Shown: positions 32,601 through 47,600 of the stretch, piece by piece
Layout: every line of letters begins with the position of its first letter
Numbering within the stretch: the first letter of the stretch is position 1
From: Branchiostoma floridae
Lineage: Eukaryota; Chordata; Leptocardii; Amphioxiformes; Branchiostomatidae
DNA length: 64,000 bases
Reading direction: 5' to 3'
Assembly (NCBI RefSeq): GCF_000003815.2
Contig: NC_049988.1
Coordinates: 22,292,384-22,356,383, forward strand
Notes under the pieces: model-generated
Told to the model about the DNA's origin: nothing
Seen by the model: the letters and a program-made list of their open reading frames with translations, nothing else
Databases searched by the model: none
Made by a program: the position numbers and the translations under genes

Positions 32601-35600
32601 AACCATCCAGTAGCAGATTGCCGTGAATACCAAAGGTAGAACCACAAAGTACGGCAGCTGGAACACAGACATTCGGGTTTCAACAACATCCAATGTAAAT
32701 CTTGTAGTGTCCCTATAGCATCAGTACCCCCTGTAGTGTCTGTACCCCCTGCAGTGTCTGCACCCCCTGTAGTGCCATTACCCCCTACAGTGTCTGTACC
32801 CCCTGTAGTCTCCGTAGACCTCGTACATTATATGGCCTCCTTCGGCCAATATCAGCCCTACAGCGTCGGCTGTGGCTAAACAGTCCTATACGAGAATGGT
32901 AGTCCCTACCACATAGGGCACATCGTACAACTGAGACAGGTGAAGATAAATTCAGTCCAGCAAAGAAGTCGTACCTACCTCGGCTATGATTTTGCAGGGG
33001 AAGTAACAGTTCTGGTACAAACCTACCTCGGCTATAGTTTTGCAGAGGAAGTACACTGATTGTGAGTACATGTGTGTGTATGTTTGTGTGTGTGTCTGTG
33101 TGCAACCTACCTCGGCTATAGTTTTGCAGAGAAAGTACACGTCTGTTCTGTACATCCCGTTGCCATGCTCACGTCTGAAGATGGGCAACTCAGCTGGAAA
33201 AACCTGCGGTAAGAGAAAAATGATATTAACAGCTTCAATGTGATCGGACATACAGTCATACGACGTGTACCACCCTCCAGGAAACAGACTGAATGGAGAA
33301 TCTTTTGCCAAGGGTAGTGCTACTGAAACACCTGTTTCCAAACTCATCCCAGTTACTTGAGTAATTGTTGCCTTGTGTAGCCTCTACCCGGCTGACTCCC
33401 CTAGCGTACTACAGACTACTGTATTTGTCCAATTTCTACAATTAGACCACCGATCCACGAAGCCTGGTAGAGGCTAATCTTGTGTATGTCAAGGTTTTTT
33501 CTAAATCTTTTTCACTCACGCTGATAACGGAGAAGATGCGAGAGAAGGCGATGTTGGTGAGCATGAGGAACAGGGCGCCGTTGGTGTTAAGGATGGAAAG
33601 GATGTTGATGAAGTATGAAAACCTACTAGGCATATCCCTGTAGCTCAACTGGTAGCAGCCTCACAATCGAGCTAGTGGCTCTAATACATTAATAGGTATC
33701 TAGGAGGCCCTTGTTTCAATCCTGTGCAGGGCATCTTGGTTGGGGCAGCACCCGTCATTTGGAAGGGGTATAAAATGGAAGCTGGAGGATATGCCCTGGA
33801 AATTTGAAGGGCTATCAGCCTCTACCTGTCCCTCCTAACCAGAAACAGCAAGGAAACATGCTTCCCTATGTGCCATTTTTTAGACACTACAATGGTGACT
33901 GAACAAACGAACAAACGTTACTCACGTTTATAACAGAGAAGATGTGAGAGAAGGCAATGTTGGAACAGCGCGCCGTTGGTGTTAAGGATGGAAAGGATTT
34001 TGATGAAGCATGAAAATACTAGGCATGTCCCTAGTAGGTCTGAACAAGTGATAAGTGCTACTCACGTTGATAACTGAGAAGATGTGAGAGAAGGCGATGT
34101 TGGTCAGCATGAGGAACAGCGCGCCGTTGATGTTCAGGATACCGTCCTGGTTGTACTCGATCCGCAGATACACGATTCCAACAAGTAGAGCAACAAACTG
34201 TCAAAAAGAAAACAAACTTATAAATCCAAAAGTAAGTAGAAAAGAACATTAGTATGTAAAGACATAACGTTAACCTGCACATGGTCTATCCTAACAAACC
34301 ACTGCACTATTAATTATTCTTCCTCAATCACATTAATATTTATTGCGACCAGCCCCTTCAGCCCTGTCCTGCCACTTGCTACATAATGTGATTGCTACTT
34401 TACCATGGGGATGATTTCTCTTTAGCATAAACAACTGTTTATAGTAACCACCTGTCCACATAGACCAGTATCTATTGGTACTAAGAGTTGTCTTTGGCAG
34501 TTTGGGCTGTATTTCAAGAAATTCAATGCCTGTATTAGAAAGGATAGAAGGATGCTATAAGACTGGCTGTAGACAGAGCTGACTAAGGCCTACCCTAACT
34601 GCCTCATTCGTCAAACACCAAGGAAGCCACTAAGTCTAACACTACTAGTATTCGAGATGTCTAGGTATATAATAAAACAGTTTTGAGGAAGGTTGCTTAC
34701 GATGGCCTGTCCTGTTCGCACGCCCATAATCATTGGGTCTCTGATGTTCGGCAGATTACAGACACTGTTTCGACTTACCCCTTGTGTTAAACATACAAAT
34801 TGTATATTCGAATAGTCCAATGTTATAAAACAGTTGTGAGGAAAGTTGCTTACGATGGTCTGTCCTGTCCGCACGCCCATGATTATGGGGTCTCTGATGT
34901 TCTGTAGATTACAGAGACTGTTTCTACGGTACGTACCCCTTGTGTTAAACATACAAATTGTATATTCGAAAAGTCTAATGTTATAAAACAGTTGTGAGGA
35001 AAGTTGCTTACGATGGCCTGTCCTGTCCGCACGCCCATGATTATGGGGTCTCTGATGTTCTGTAGATTACAGAGACTGTTTCTACGGTACGTACCCCTTG
35101 TGTTAAACATACAAATTGTATATTCGAAAAGTCTAATGTTATAAAACAGTTGTGAGGAAAGTTGCTTACGATGGCCTGTCCTGTCCGCACGCCCATGATT
35201 ATGGGGTCTCTGATGTTCTGTAAATTACAGAGACTGTTTCTACGGTACGTACCCCTTGTGTTAAACATACAAATTGTATATTCGAAAAGTCTAATGTTAT
35301 AAAACAGTTGTGAGGAAAGTTGCTTACGATGGCCTGTCCTGTCCGCACGCCCATGATTATGGGGTCTCTGATGTTCTGTAAATTACAGAGACTGTTTCTA
35401 CGGTACGTACCCCTTGTGTTAAACATACAAATTGTATATTCGAAAAGTCTAATGTTATAAAACAGTTGTGAGGAAAGTTGCTTACGATGGCCTGTCCTGT
35501 CCGGACGCCCATGATCATGGGATCCCTGATGTTCTGTAGATTACATCTCCACATCATGGCAAGGAATTGTTGTATCCAGGTCGCCCTGTATCTGTAGGTG

Positions 35601-38600
35601 TGCAAACAATAGTAGTATTAGGTGAGCTGATTAAGTATTGTTGTTCAGAAGGCACCAGCATACAGTTGTTCTGGCATCCGTCTGTCTCGAAAGACAATGG
35701 TAGGCAGACAGGGTGGGTTTAAGGCGACCCGTCTGCCTTGCCTACACGTGACTTTTTAAGGTGAAGGAGAGGTGTGCGCTTCCATCTCCACCCTCTCGTC
35801 CACTGGCGCACTGAGTTCTACAGTGGCAACTGTATGCAGCGTGTAAGACAGCAGCCGGATTCGAACTCAGGACCTCTTATCTTGGGCCTGAGACCAACGC
35901 GCTGCCGATTGCGCCACGCGGTCGCACAGTGGTATTAGGTTAGCCGATTAAATATTGTTGTTCAGAAGGCACCAGTATACAGTTCAAAGCCACTTAATTG
36001 CACAGCGGATTAATGCGCACTTCTGTTAACTGCACGGAATCCCCAAACTGGTGCGGTCCAGCTGGATAACTTCGCATTATTGCACTAGCTGGATAATCAT
36101 TGCACGAAGTACGCTGGCAAATAAGTTGTGCAATTAAATGGCTCCTACTGTACTGAAGTACCTTGTATAGAAATAAAAGTAGTATGGTGAGTTCTGACTG
36201 AGTACCTTTCTTCATGTGACAGCATGAGGGCCTTTGCAAGGAAATCATGCTGGTTTGATTTTCAATAGCAAATAGACTACCAGTTATTTGTTCATACATG
36301 AAAACTGAGATGAAGACGAATATCTTTCTTACCGAGATCTTCCTGAGTAGTCCTCAACAAGCTGAAAGCGAAAAAAAAAAACCGAGTCAAACTTGATACA
36401 TGGAGGCTGGTATGTCTTAGCCCTGACAGTTTTGGTGTAATTTGAATGGAGACACTAATAGAGATTGTCATTTATATGAATCTCTGGGTATGGGCAATAC
36501 AACGCCTGAAAGGTTTTTTTTCTATGCTATGAGCACCGAGCCTAAGCTTATAAGCTGCCCTTAATGGCTCTATAATTTTAAGTCACTGATGTCGCTGTTA
36601 AGCTAGTCTTGAAAGTTGTCCGTGAGAGTTGCTACGTGTTGTGGCAATGTGGTTTGATTGCAGACTTCCCCTTACCTCTTGGTCAGCATGGTTGGCTGCA
36701 AGTTGCTTTTTAGCATCCTTGTTTTCCCTGACTTCCTGGAACTGGTCACAGATTTTCTGCAGCAAAGTCAAAACAAGTCAGACTCTTCAATAATCTGTGC
36801 TAGTGTCACATATGAACAAGGATATTAACACGTTTCTTTGTTTCTTAGACCTACACTAGCATTTTATATATTCTCACCATTGTGGACAGCTACTTGTTGA
36901 TCTTTGAATGATAGTTATAGTTTTATTGCTCAACCATGCCCAAAGGGTAAATAGACAAATGAAATAATTGAAAGGGAAATGACATCAATTTTAAAATCTA
37001 TTTATATTTCAATTATATAGCAACATCAAAATAACAATGAATTACTTAGTGATAATCCTGTACAGTTGAAGACTGATACTAATACCTAACACGTTATGCA
37101 CGTTAGGCGAATATCAAAATACTTAAAAATTGACAGTCAATGAAGAAGGACCTATCGTACCTCCACCCTGTCCCTTGACCTTTCTTCCTTGCCAGGTCTG
37201 ATGGCGAGAGTCTGGATAAAGAAGTCGGCAGGGTTGAAGGCTGGTGGACAGGTAAAGCCAACACTGGGATAACAGGGAAACACACATGTTAGGGTATGAG
37301 TGGTTGCGTCTAAATGAGGCCTAGAACTTATTGATCATCCCTCATACATTAGCCAGTGTCTGGATTAAGAAGTCGGCAAGGTTGAAAGCTGGAGGACAAG
37401 TGGACCCAACACTGGGAATAATAGGAGAGCATTCTATTTGAGCCAAGAGGACGAATTATCACTAATAATAACTTCATTACAATACCATGATGAATCGCAG
37501 CGATGGATGAAAGACGGTACTGGAAGTCAAACTTCACTAGCTGCACTTCAGAGGATGACTAGTGATTATGATGACTGTACCATGCCCGAGGGCTAGCCTG
37601 ACTAAAATCGCGCTCCTAGCGGCAGGCGCTACAGTTGCCACCACCTAGGAGGGTGGGGTTATCAACCCCAACCAGCGAGAGGTGGTGTAAACACGGGCTA
37701 ACCCGAGGGCTAATTGCCTTCATTTTCAGCTGAAACTTCCAAGTATTTGATGGATTATATGCCAACTTTGGTCTTCACATGCACTTTTTTTGGATTCATG
37801 GTACTACCAAGCAGAGAAAGCAGCATGTACCAGTTTAAAGACATGTCATGTCTTACCTGCCGAAGAAGTTGATAACTTCGCTGGTTGGTCCCATGTAGGC
37901 GACTCGGCCCTCCGCCATGATCAACACCCTGAAATAACGATAAAACGTATTGTTAATCCACAAAACAGTTAATCCATTATGCAGATAATGCTCTTCAAGT
38001 TCAACGAGACCTGCTTAGTGCTTGAGTTTGAATTTATTCTGATCCACAATTAGCCTCACCAGAGGCTATTCTTCCTGTGGTCACATACATATTTACACAT
38101 TACATACGTACAGTTAAAAACAAAGACATACAAAGTGACAATACATAGCAAATGTAACATAATTCCTCAGTCCATATTTACAGGCCAAATACTTGCTAGC
38201 TGTTGTTGGTGCTGTTCCACAAGGAAAAGTAAGTGTCACCAACGAAAGGAAATGATATTCGAACTTGCGCATTGACGTAATCGATAGAGGACTGTTGTCC
38301 AGTGTAAATGTTATCATAGTTCCATACAGGAGAGTTGTTCAGTGTTCATGTTATCATAGGTTCATACAGGGCTGTTAAGCTTGCTATATGTATTTTTGTA
38401 TTAATCTATTTTGGTAATTGCTACAAGGTCACACGCTTTTATTAGATGGTTGTATCATTGTCTTCTTAGATAAAGAAATTGGAAAATAGCTTGATTACTG
38501 ACTTGTCGAACAAGGCGTAGACCTCCGACGAGGGCTGGTGGATGGTGCACATGATTGTCCGGCCCTGTTGCGCCACGCCCTGCAGAGTGTTCACCACGCT

Positions 38601-41600
38601 TTCCGCCATGAAGGAGTCCAGACCTGACGTCGGCTCGTCACAGAACATCAGGGGCGGGTTCGTCAGGACCTAGAACGGACAGACCATCAGAGAAGGGTTG
38701 GGTATGACCTAGAACATCAGGGGCGGGTTGGGCAGGATCTAGAACGGACAGAACATCGTACAGAGCATCATAGAAGGCTTGGTAGTACCTAGAAGGTATA
38801 GAACATCGTACAGAACATTAGAGTAGGGTTGTTTAGGACCTAGAACGTACAGAACATCGTGCAGATTATAGAACATCAGAGAGGGGTTGATGAGGACCTA
38901 GAACGTACAGAAAATCGTACAGAACATCAGAGACGGATTAGTCAGGACCAAGAACGGACGCGTACAGAATATGGTACAGAACATCAGAGGCGGGTTGGTC
39001 AGGACCTTGAACGGACGGAAAATCAGAGGCGGATTAGCTGAGGACCAGAACATCGTAAAGAACATCAGAGACTGTTTGGTCAGGGTCTAGAGCGTACAGA
39101 ACATCGTACAGAACACAATACCANNNNNNNNNNNNNNNNNNNNNNNNNNNNNNNNNNNNNNNNNNNNNNNNNNNNNNNNNNNNNNNNNNNNNNNNNNNNN
39201 NNNNNNNNNNNNNNNNNNNNNNNTCGTGTCAGCACACTTAGACAGGCCCATCTGGGGAGACAAGGGTCTTTAAGGATCATTACAGCATGTCTTAGAGTTG
39301 TCTTAGTGTTCTCACACTTACACAGACCGATCTGAGGAAACAGTGATAGTCTCAGTGTCCGCACATTTCGACTGGACTATCTATGGGAACATGACATTCT
39401 TAAGGATCATCAACGTATGTCTAAGAATAGTATTGGTGTCCGCACACTTCTACAGACAGGTTATGTGCAACGGTTTTATCATTACAGCCTATCTTCCAAA
39501 AGTTTAAGTGTCATATCAGTGATATGGTGATTCCTCAAACGGAAAGGGGTCTGTTGATGTCTGGTGTGGGGTAAGCTCATTACACTTTTCCATTTGAGAA
39601 AACACAATGTTTTAAATACCATTTTTTTTGGCCTGTTGGAGTGATACTATCGTTTCTGTCCACATATACTAATAATATTCAGATAGACATAAAGTGCATC
39701 TTAAGGCGAACAGCGACAAAGGTAGCCAACGATATGTTATCTTAGTATAAATGTCGTCGACTTTCAGGTACAATCAGTATTTTGCTTATAACTGTACCTG
39801 CTGTCTAACAACCCGAAATCCCGCCAGTGCCTCCATGGACAAAGGGAAATATGAAATTGAGTCATATGGACTCCTAAAGCTTGTTATACCTGCATGATGA
39901 CTTCTTCAACCCGCGCCATCCTTACGTCATGTGGGATGTGTTTGTCCATACGGAGTCGGGCCTGAGGAAACATACATAACACATATAGTCAATCATTTTG
40001 TTGACAAGCTGTGATGGAACAGGTCTGAAAAATGGTTTATTTCTTCTTTTGACAGCCAATTTGCGACCAGAAGTCCGAATTAGGCTTGTTAACATAAATA
40101 TGCAGATGACACATACTCTCAAATTCCTCCAAATCATTGGTAAAATCGTTACATATGCTTCAGTAGTAAGACAAACTGTGTAGTAAGTCAAACTCAGTCC
40201 AAGGTGCAATTTTCAATTTTCGACATACCATGAACCTAACTAGTTGCTAACGTTTTTCGATATCATGCAACTTTCCTTCATATCTAAACTGGATAATATA
40301 GTTGATTATCGATAAACAAAGAAGACAATACGTTTATGAAGGTTAGACATCCAGGTAAGCAATTTTCAAATACAGCTAACTAGCTAACTTTTTTAGTTAG
40401 CTGTACTGGTATTGAATTGTTCTGACTAGTTCATTCCTTTTATGCTGAAGAAGAGTGATGGATGTCACTCGAAACGTCCGGAAGTAAATATCCGTTTTTA
40501 TCCAGTTGTAGAGATTGAATTGTATTTGAATAAAGAAGACAATAACAACAACAAAACAAACAAACAAACCTGGAACCTAAGATGTTCCCGCACCGTCAGC
40601 ACACCAATGAACAAGTCGTCCTGCTGCACGTAAGCCGACACGCTGGTGATGTTCTTTCCGATTTGCTGCCCATTCACCTGTATGACCAAATATGGAATCG
40701 TTAGCTTGTGGATCACCTTTCTGATTGGCTGGCCGATCACCAAATACCCAAATATGGAATCGTTAGTCTGTGATGTCCTTTCCGATTGGCTGACTGTTCA
40801 ACTCTATGCCCAAATATAGAATCGTTAGTCCTTTCCGATTGGCTTCGCACTCATCTGTGCTCAAATATGGAATCTTTAGACCGTGTTCACCTTTCTGATT
40901 GGCTAGCTGTTTTCTTGTGCCCAAATATGGAAACGTTATCATATGTGGTAATCTCGTAATATAAATATGACAACTTGAACATGTGACATATCATTTGATA
41001 CAGAAAAAAAATTGTGAGACAAACGTTCGATTTGGTTAGTTCGACCCTTAGTTCCTGACCGCCCTGCTTATGAATATTAATGAGGTTACATGCGAGACAG
41101 CTTTTGAAAACGGAAAGTCTATTCTCTGATTGGCTGACAGCTGGTTTGGGGGGGACGTCCACAGGGACTAAGAGTGACGGTTGAAAGAGCAGGGCACATC
41201 CATACAGGCGGTTTGGCTGTTGGATGTCCCTGCATAGGAGGATGAATCACCACTGACCTCGACGGTCCCCTCCACGGACAGGTTGCCCCGGTTACGGTAC
41301 GTCAGGACGTTCAGCAGGGTGGACTTGCCTGCACCGCTGGGGTGAAACGCATGGGGGCGTTAGCAAATGCTAATATATGATGTCACATTTTAAAATCAAT
41401 TTTATTGCATCCTGAATGTTATAAAGTACACAGTGGTGCCGCACTCAAGCAAACCTAGAACACGCACATATTGTACCGATTTAACCTAGTATGTGTTTTA
41501 AGATTAGTATTGTCGTTGATTTTAAGAATACAAATCTCGTCATCAGTGCTGTAATGTGCCTAAGCCAATAGATTTTTTACTGTAAAAGTATGCAATTCAG

Positions 41601-44600
41601 CCTGTTGCTGCGATATACTTTTTGCCTGATCACGTTGATCAAACAAAACCATTCATTCATTCATTCACGCAGGTCTATATTTATTGTTCATTGATATCTT
41701 CAGACGCCTGGTTGGCCGATTCCGTTTTGACAAACTGATTTTCAATAGGGCCCAGGTACATTTATAAGGAGATAAAAACATATTACAGGGAAAATAAATA
41801 GATATACACAACGGAACATATAAGTACAAATAAAACATGAAAATCGGCAGACAAATCAAAATCATAATCCATAATTCCAGTCCTATATAACGGTCCTATA
41901 GACAACTATATAACTGTTGTCTGTTTAAAGTAGCCCTGATATTAACGGCACCGCTGGATAGAACATGATACATAGAATATGAAAGAAATCATGTAAACGG
42001 GAACATCAGATGTACCAGTTTACAGGAACAGAAGTGGACAGTTGAATTACAGCAAAGATTTTTTTATTTGCTTGGGGACAATCGAGGACAAGGCTGCAGC
42101 GCTGCCCGACCGGTCCCATGTTTGGAAACGTGACTGTAGCATATAAGGCAGCAACCTTTGATCGGTCAGAACTTTCATCAGTGGTCCAAGCAAATTTCAT
42201 TGATAAATAAGTTTGGTTTGTTAGTTCTGTGTTCTTTGTTTTATCTTGCACATCCAGTTATACATGTACATGTAGATGCTTTGTGCAGGTTCGTTTACCG
42301 GGGAAATCCCCCTACCTCTTTTTGACCAAGCCAAAAATGCAATTAACAGCAAACCACGACTGTGAGCCCATCCCCCAAACCCACCCCACCCCCTTCAACC
42401 TCTAGAACACTACACTGTATGACCTGTCATAGGTGATATTGTGGTCACGAACGGCCTTCAAGCAGCTGGAAATTTTAAGCACAACCAAACAATAACAAGA
42501 TATGGGCTACACCAGACACAGGTTTCAGGATGGAACAAATGGTGAAGCAGACTAAACGTAATTTGCCCGTACATTAGCTTTGGCCATTTAATTGTTCTTC
42601 AAATAGACAAATTGCATCACTGTTTTGGCACGTACAAAACGTTTTAGGCCGAGACTGCGTAACGCGTTTTATCATAGTTTGAACTTTGAATCTCACGAAT
42701 GCTCATGGCGCACTCTTGTAATCAACCAACGGCGAAATGTTTGCATGACTTTTGGACCCACTTGTTACGACCTGGCACGATAAGAACGAATCGTATGTTT
42801 TTCATTGATGCCAAGAAAATTCCAACACAACAATATCAGTGGGCTAACCACCTGATGAAGTGTAGTCTCTTCGAGATTCCCACCTGGCCGAATACGGGAC
42901 TTTGGCCAAGTTAGGGAGAAAAGCCCAGTATTAGTTAATTGGCATAGGAGTGTTGGCAGGCCTAGGCCTAGTCTCCAAGCAGACCCTAAGGTGCCTTAGA
43001 GATAGTATCAAAGCTGGCCAAGGAGTATAGCCGGCCAAAGGGAGTCAAACGGGCACCGGTGCCGGCTATACTCCTTTGCCAGCTTTGATACTATCTCTAA
43101 GGCACCGTAGGGTCTGCTTGGAGACTAGACCTAGGTCGCAAACTGTATTCCACGGACATCTAACTCCGGATCCTTTGGCGTGTTTTGTTGTCTTATTTGG
43201 CCAAATTCTATTTCTTCCAGCGTCGTGTGGAGCCTGGTAGAGGCTACTGTAGTGGCCCATGGGTGGGCCTAGGGGTGGGTACGGGGGTACGATGTACTGG
43301 TAAGAAACCGAATGACCTGATTTTTTGGACCTGAGCTGCACCTGGACCAGAATTTTCTGTACAAGCACCCACCCCTAACCAAGCGGCTATAGAAACGGAG
43401 ATGGGCACTGTCGCAATAGCGCGCTCCGTATGGTGTAGGGAAATTTTAACTCGATTACCTTCGCCAAGGGGGTTATGTTGTGGGTAGCCTTTGCGTGTAT
43501 ACGTGTGTGTTTATTTGTTTGTGTGTAGAAGACCAGTATAACTCGAGAACACTTGGATGTATAGTATTGATATTCTGTCAGTGGGTAGGTCTTGGTGATA
43601 CCTAGAAACGATTAGATTTTGGGCCTCCTAGCGGCTTGTTACGGCACTGCAGCTGAACTTCCGGGTTAGATGTAAAGATGATTTAAGAGTCCATACCTGG
43701 CTCCCATGATGGCAAGCAGCGTTCCCGGTTCAACAGTTCCGCTCACTGAAACACACACAGAACAGGACAATGTCAGGATCAGAATAGGCCAAGAAAAGTA
43801 CAGTCCCAGTCCCTAAAACACACACAAAACAGGACAATGTCAGTATCAGGATAGGTGAAGAAAAGTACAGTCCCAGTCCCTAAAACAGACACAAAACAGG
43901 ACAATGTCAGTATCAGGATAGGTGAAGAAAAGTACAGTCCCAGTCCCTAAAACAGACACAAAACAGGACAATGTCAGTATCAGGATAGGTGAAGAAAAGT
44001 ACAGTCCCAGTCCCTAAAACAGACACAAAACAGGACAATGTCAGTATCAGGATAGGTGAAGAAAAGTACAGTCCCAGTCCCTAAAACAGACACAAAACAG
44101 GACAATGTCAGTATCAGGATAGGTGAAGAAAAGTACAGTCCCATCACTAAAACAGACACAAAACAGGACAATGTCAGTATCAGGATAGGTGAAGAAAAGT
44201 ACAGTCCCAGTCCCTAAAACAGACACAAAACTGGACAATGACAGTATCAAAATAGGTCAAGAACAGTACAGTTCGTCTCATCACTAAAACAGACACAAAA
44301 CAGGACAATGTCAGTATCAAAATAGGTCAAGAACAGTACAGTTCGTCTCATCACTAAAACAGACACAAAACAGGACAATGTCAGTATCAAAATAGGTCAA
44401 GAACAGTACAGTTCGTCTCATCACTAAAACAGACACAAAACAGGACAATGTCAGTATCAGGATAGGTGAAGAAAAGTACAGTCCCAGTCCCTAAAACAGA
44501 CACAAAACTGGACAATGACAGTGTCAAAATAGGTCAAGAACAGTACAGTTCGTCTCATCACTAAAACAGACACAAAACAGGACAATGTCAGTATCAGGAT

Positions 44601-47600
44601 AGGTGAAGAAAAGTACAGTCCCAGTCCCTAAAACAGACACAAAACTGGACAATGACAGTATCAAAATAGGTCAAGAACAGTACAGTTCGTCTCATCACTA
44701 AAACAGACACAAAACAGGACAATGTCAGTATCAAAATAGGTTCAAAATAGTACAGTTCCTCTCACTGAACCAATGAATAAAAGGATAAATATTATTGTTG
44801 TGTTTCTCGCTTTAAGTGTTTATCTATGGCCAGTATATTATGTGCTCCAGACTAAAACAAAAGGTCAATTTCTTTGTTTACACTTTCCTTATGCACAACG
44901 ACTCAGCAATGCATATATCACTAGTCAAGGGGTGAGGTACATAGAACTTGTTAAGAAACTTCCAACTCGGAAGTTAGACTTTGGGGTCGTTCCAATACGA
45001 TAAAAGGGACCCCAGCACAAGCATCCAAAACGAAATTCAATTTCTTTGTCTTTATTGTGATCAATCGTGGACAGTTCGATTCAATTCAATAACTGCAAAG
45101 GTATGAGAATGTTTTAGCAAACAAACGTTGAACGACTGCGCCTGCGCCATGACCTGGCAAGCCCCTGCCCTTCCCACTCGTTCGATTTCTCACAAGGTCA
45201 CATGGCGAAATTTTAAATTCACTATTTAATCGAGAATTTATCGAAGTATAGTGGCTTAAGAGGCTGAAAGATTTTATGGCACACCAAAAGTTATAAGTGG
45301 TGTTTGAATGAATGATTTTATTTGTAAAAAATTGCAGCTTGGTAGCTGAATTGCGAGTTACATTACACTAATTGTGGGTTATCTCCACATACATAAATTA
45401 ACACAATCATCGTGAGTAAAACTAGGCTATTGAATCTCTGCATAAATCTACACGGTATATTCCGACAGTTTACACAGACATTGACTAAGATACACTTTCG
45501 GACACTAGTCGCCACTTGCATACAGTAGATCTAAGGCACGTGGGATGAAGGACAACGCATGTCTTTTAGTCTTGCTGATCATTGTTGCACGATATGGTCT
45601 TCTGTTGCGTAGACCGTAGTGAGTATCCGTGGGGCTGGTTAAGAATGCCCAGAGTGGAGAAGACTCATCCTGAAGGGTATGTTCAAGAGTTCTCAGTGTA
45701 GCTCTCTCGCGTCTACTAGCTAGTGTTGGACAGATTTTGACGCTTTTGAACAGATTCAAGAGAGTCCGAAAGATGATTTGGTTTTGTTTAAGTTTATTGG
45801 AAACTCTTGCCCAAGAGCTAGATAGTGTTGAACAATATAGCATGTCTCTTCTCCAGTTAGTCTAAAAGCTAAGTTTTCTACATTCTAACTTATTGGGTTC
45901 CACTTCATTTTCTGAGACAGTGGAAGACGAAGGATCTCTCCGTTTCTGTTATGTGTTGGGTTTGTGATGTTAGAAGGAAAATAGCTTTCATTTGAAATAT
46001 CTAAAAACGCGGAGAAATTATCGTGGAATTTTTTTGTCTATTTGTAGGGTCAATTTCTTGTGTGATCGTAGAAGGAACAGTTTGGGATTAGATGTATTTT
46101 GTTTTCCACCATGTTTAACATGCAATATTTACAGATTCTTACGCACACAGGTTACTTCAGTTCAACTCAGTTATTAGCTTCGCCAAGAAGCTTATGTTTT
46201 TGCCGACTTGGGTCTGTATGTAGGTCAACAGGATATAACTCGAGAAATTGTGGATGGAACTTTTTTTATTTTTTGCAGGTGTGTAGCGGTTGTTTAAAGG
46301 CATGCCTAGTTCGAAAATGGGTTACCTGGCGTTTTCCTATGGTACATTAGCGAGCTTGGTATTTTTTTTGGTGTTTTTCGGGAGGCATAAGTCAAAATGT
46401 AGCTGGGCGATTTCCACGATATTTGGCAGGTCTGTAGCGGCTGTGGAAAGGATTGCCATGTGCGAGAATGGTTTAGCTATCTTTTACCTATGGTGCTGTA
46501 GCTGGCTTTGTATGTAAGTGCGTTTGTCTGTAAGCAAGATAACTCGAGATGCTCTTGATGGATGTTAATGATATTTGGTTGATAGGTAGGGGACACAGAA
46601 AGGAAGGTCAAGTTCGATAATGGGCCTCCTGGCAAATTGTTTTGGTACTGCAAGTGAGCATCAAAGTTTGCGCCTAAATTTTCCAGAAGTGCCAGGTTCG
46701 TGATTTTTTACTGGTGGATAGCTGTTGGTACTAGGAGTCAATGGTCTAATTTTGGGCCCCCTAGCAGCTTGTTTGGAATTGCAGTGGGTGTTATATTTCG
46801 TAACTTTTTAGATGGATAACTCCTGAGGGGATTGATGGATCTTTTTTGTTTTTGGTAGGTAGGTACTTTGGATGATTATCAACATAATGAGATGCAAATT
46901 ATATAAATCACTCTGTATTTAATATAATTACTTAGGGAAACTTCTATAACGGTTGAAAAATACTTGTGACGGAGTCACCTGAAAGGACTTGAATCGACCC
47001 ATAGATGTCTAAAAATAGAGAAGAAGTAGGTCAAAGGAGCCAGTGGAAGCAGGGGCTCCCTGATAAACAGACTGGAAGCATGAAATTCTGATTGACCAGG
47101 GATGTTACTAGGTCATCCGTGTACTATTCCGCCAGGATGGAGTCTGGTAGAGACTACTGGCTGAAAAATGCCTATAAATGGTCATGGTTCATGTTAGCAA
47201 AATACAAAGCCTGACCGTGTCCAACACGTATCTATAAAATTAAGCAATTAAATAGCTTGCTGAATTGATGTCAATACGACGGCACACAGCAAAGGATTCA
47301 TAGCAGTTGAAATATAACATATCTATATACAAGTGTTGCTTATATCTATATACAGATCAACAATAAAAGCAACACTATATCATGGGAACGGTAAAAATGT
47401 AGTAGAGGGAACTTGACGAATATCACTTGATATAAAGATGTAGAGCTAATATCTACGAGACACTTCAGGTGTATTTTCTTATGATGGACTGCAAGGAAAC
47501 TTGGTGTTCCATGTGCCAGTAACACTACATGGGTCTAAACAAACGAATAAGTACTATGTAAAGTCAGTAATATAACATAATTGAACAATGACGGCTTGTA

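Noticed and set aside
34883-35605. Series of identical 75-residue ORFs, at first sight a tandem gene or CRISPR-like array
   Set aside because: They are 158-bp copies of the ABCG exon 12 edge. Units are too long and adjacent without unique spacers, so it is not a CRISPR array.
35855-35926. tRNA gene on the minus strand
   Set aside because: Good A and B boxes, but it is continuous with a SINE body and flanked by long direct repeats.
37352-37413. Alternative exon 9 of the transporter
   Set aside because: A possible GT follows, but the copy lacks the last third of the exon and reaches a stop; treated as an acceptor decoy.
39080-39364. ORF running through the N gap
   Set aside because: Open only because N codons are not stops; the part left of the gap is decoy repeat of exon 7.
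43980-44250. Minus-strand ORFs of [19 protein letters not shown] repeats
   Set aside because: Translations of the 67-bp minisatellite; frames break with unit changes.
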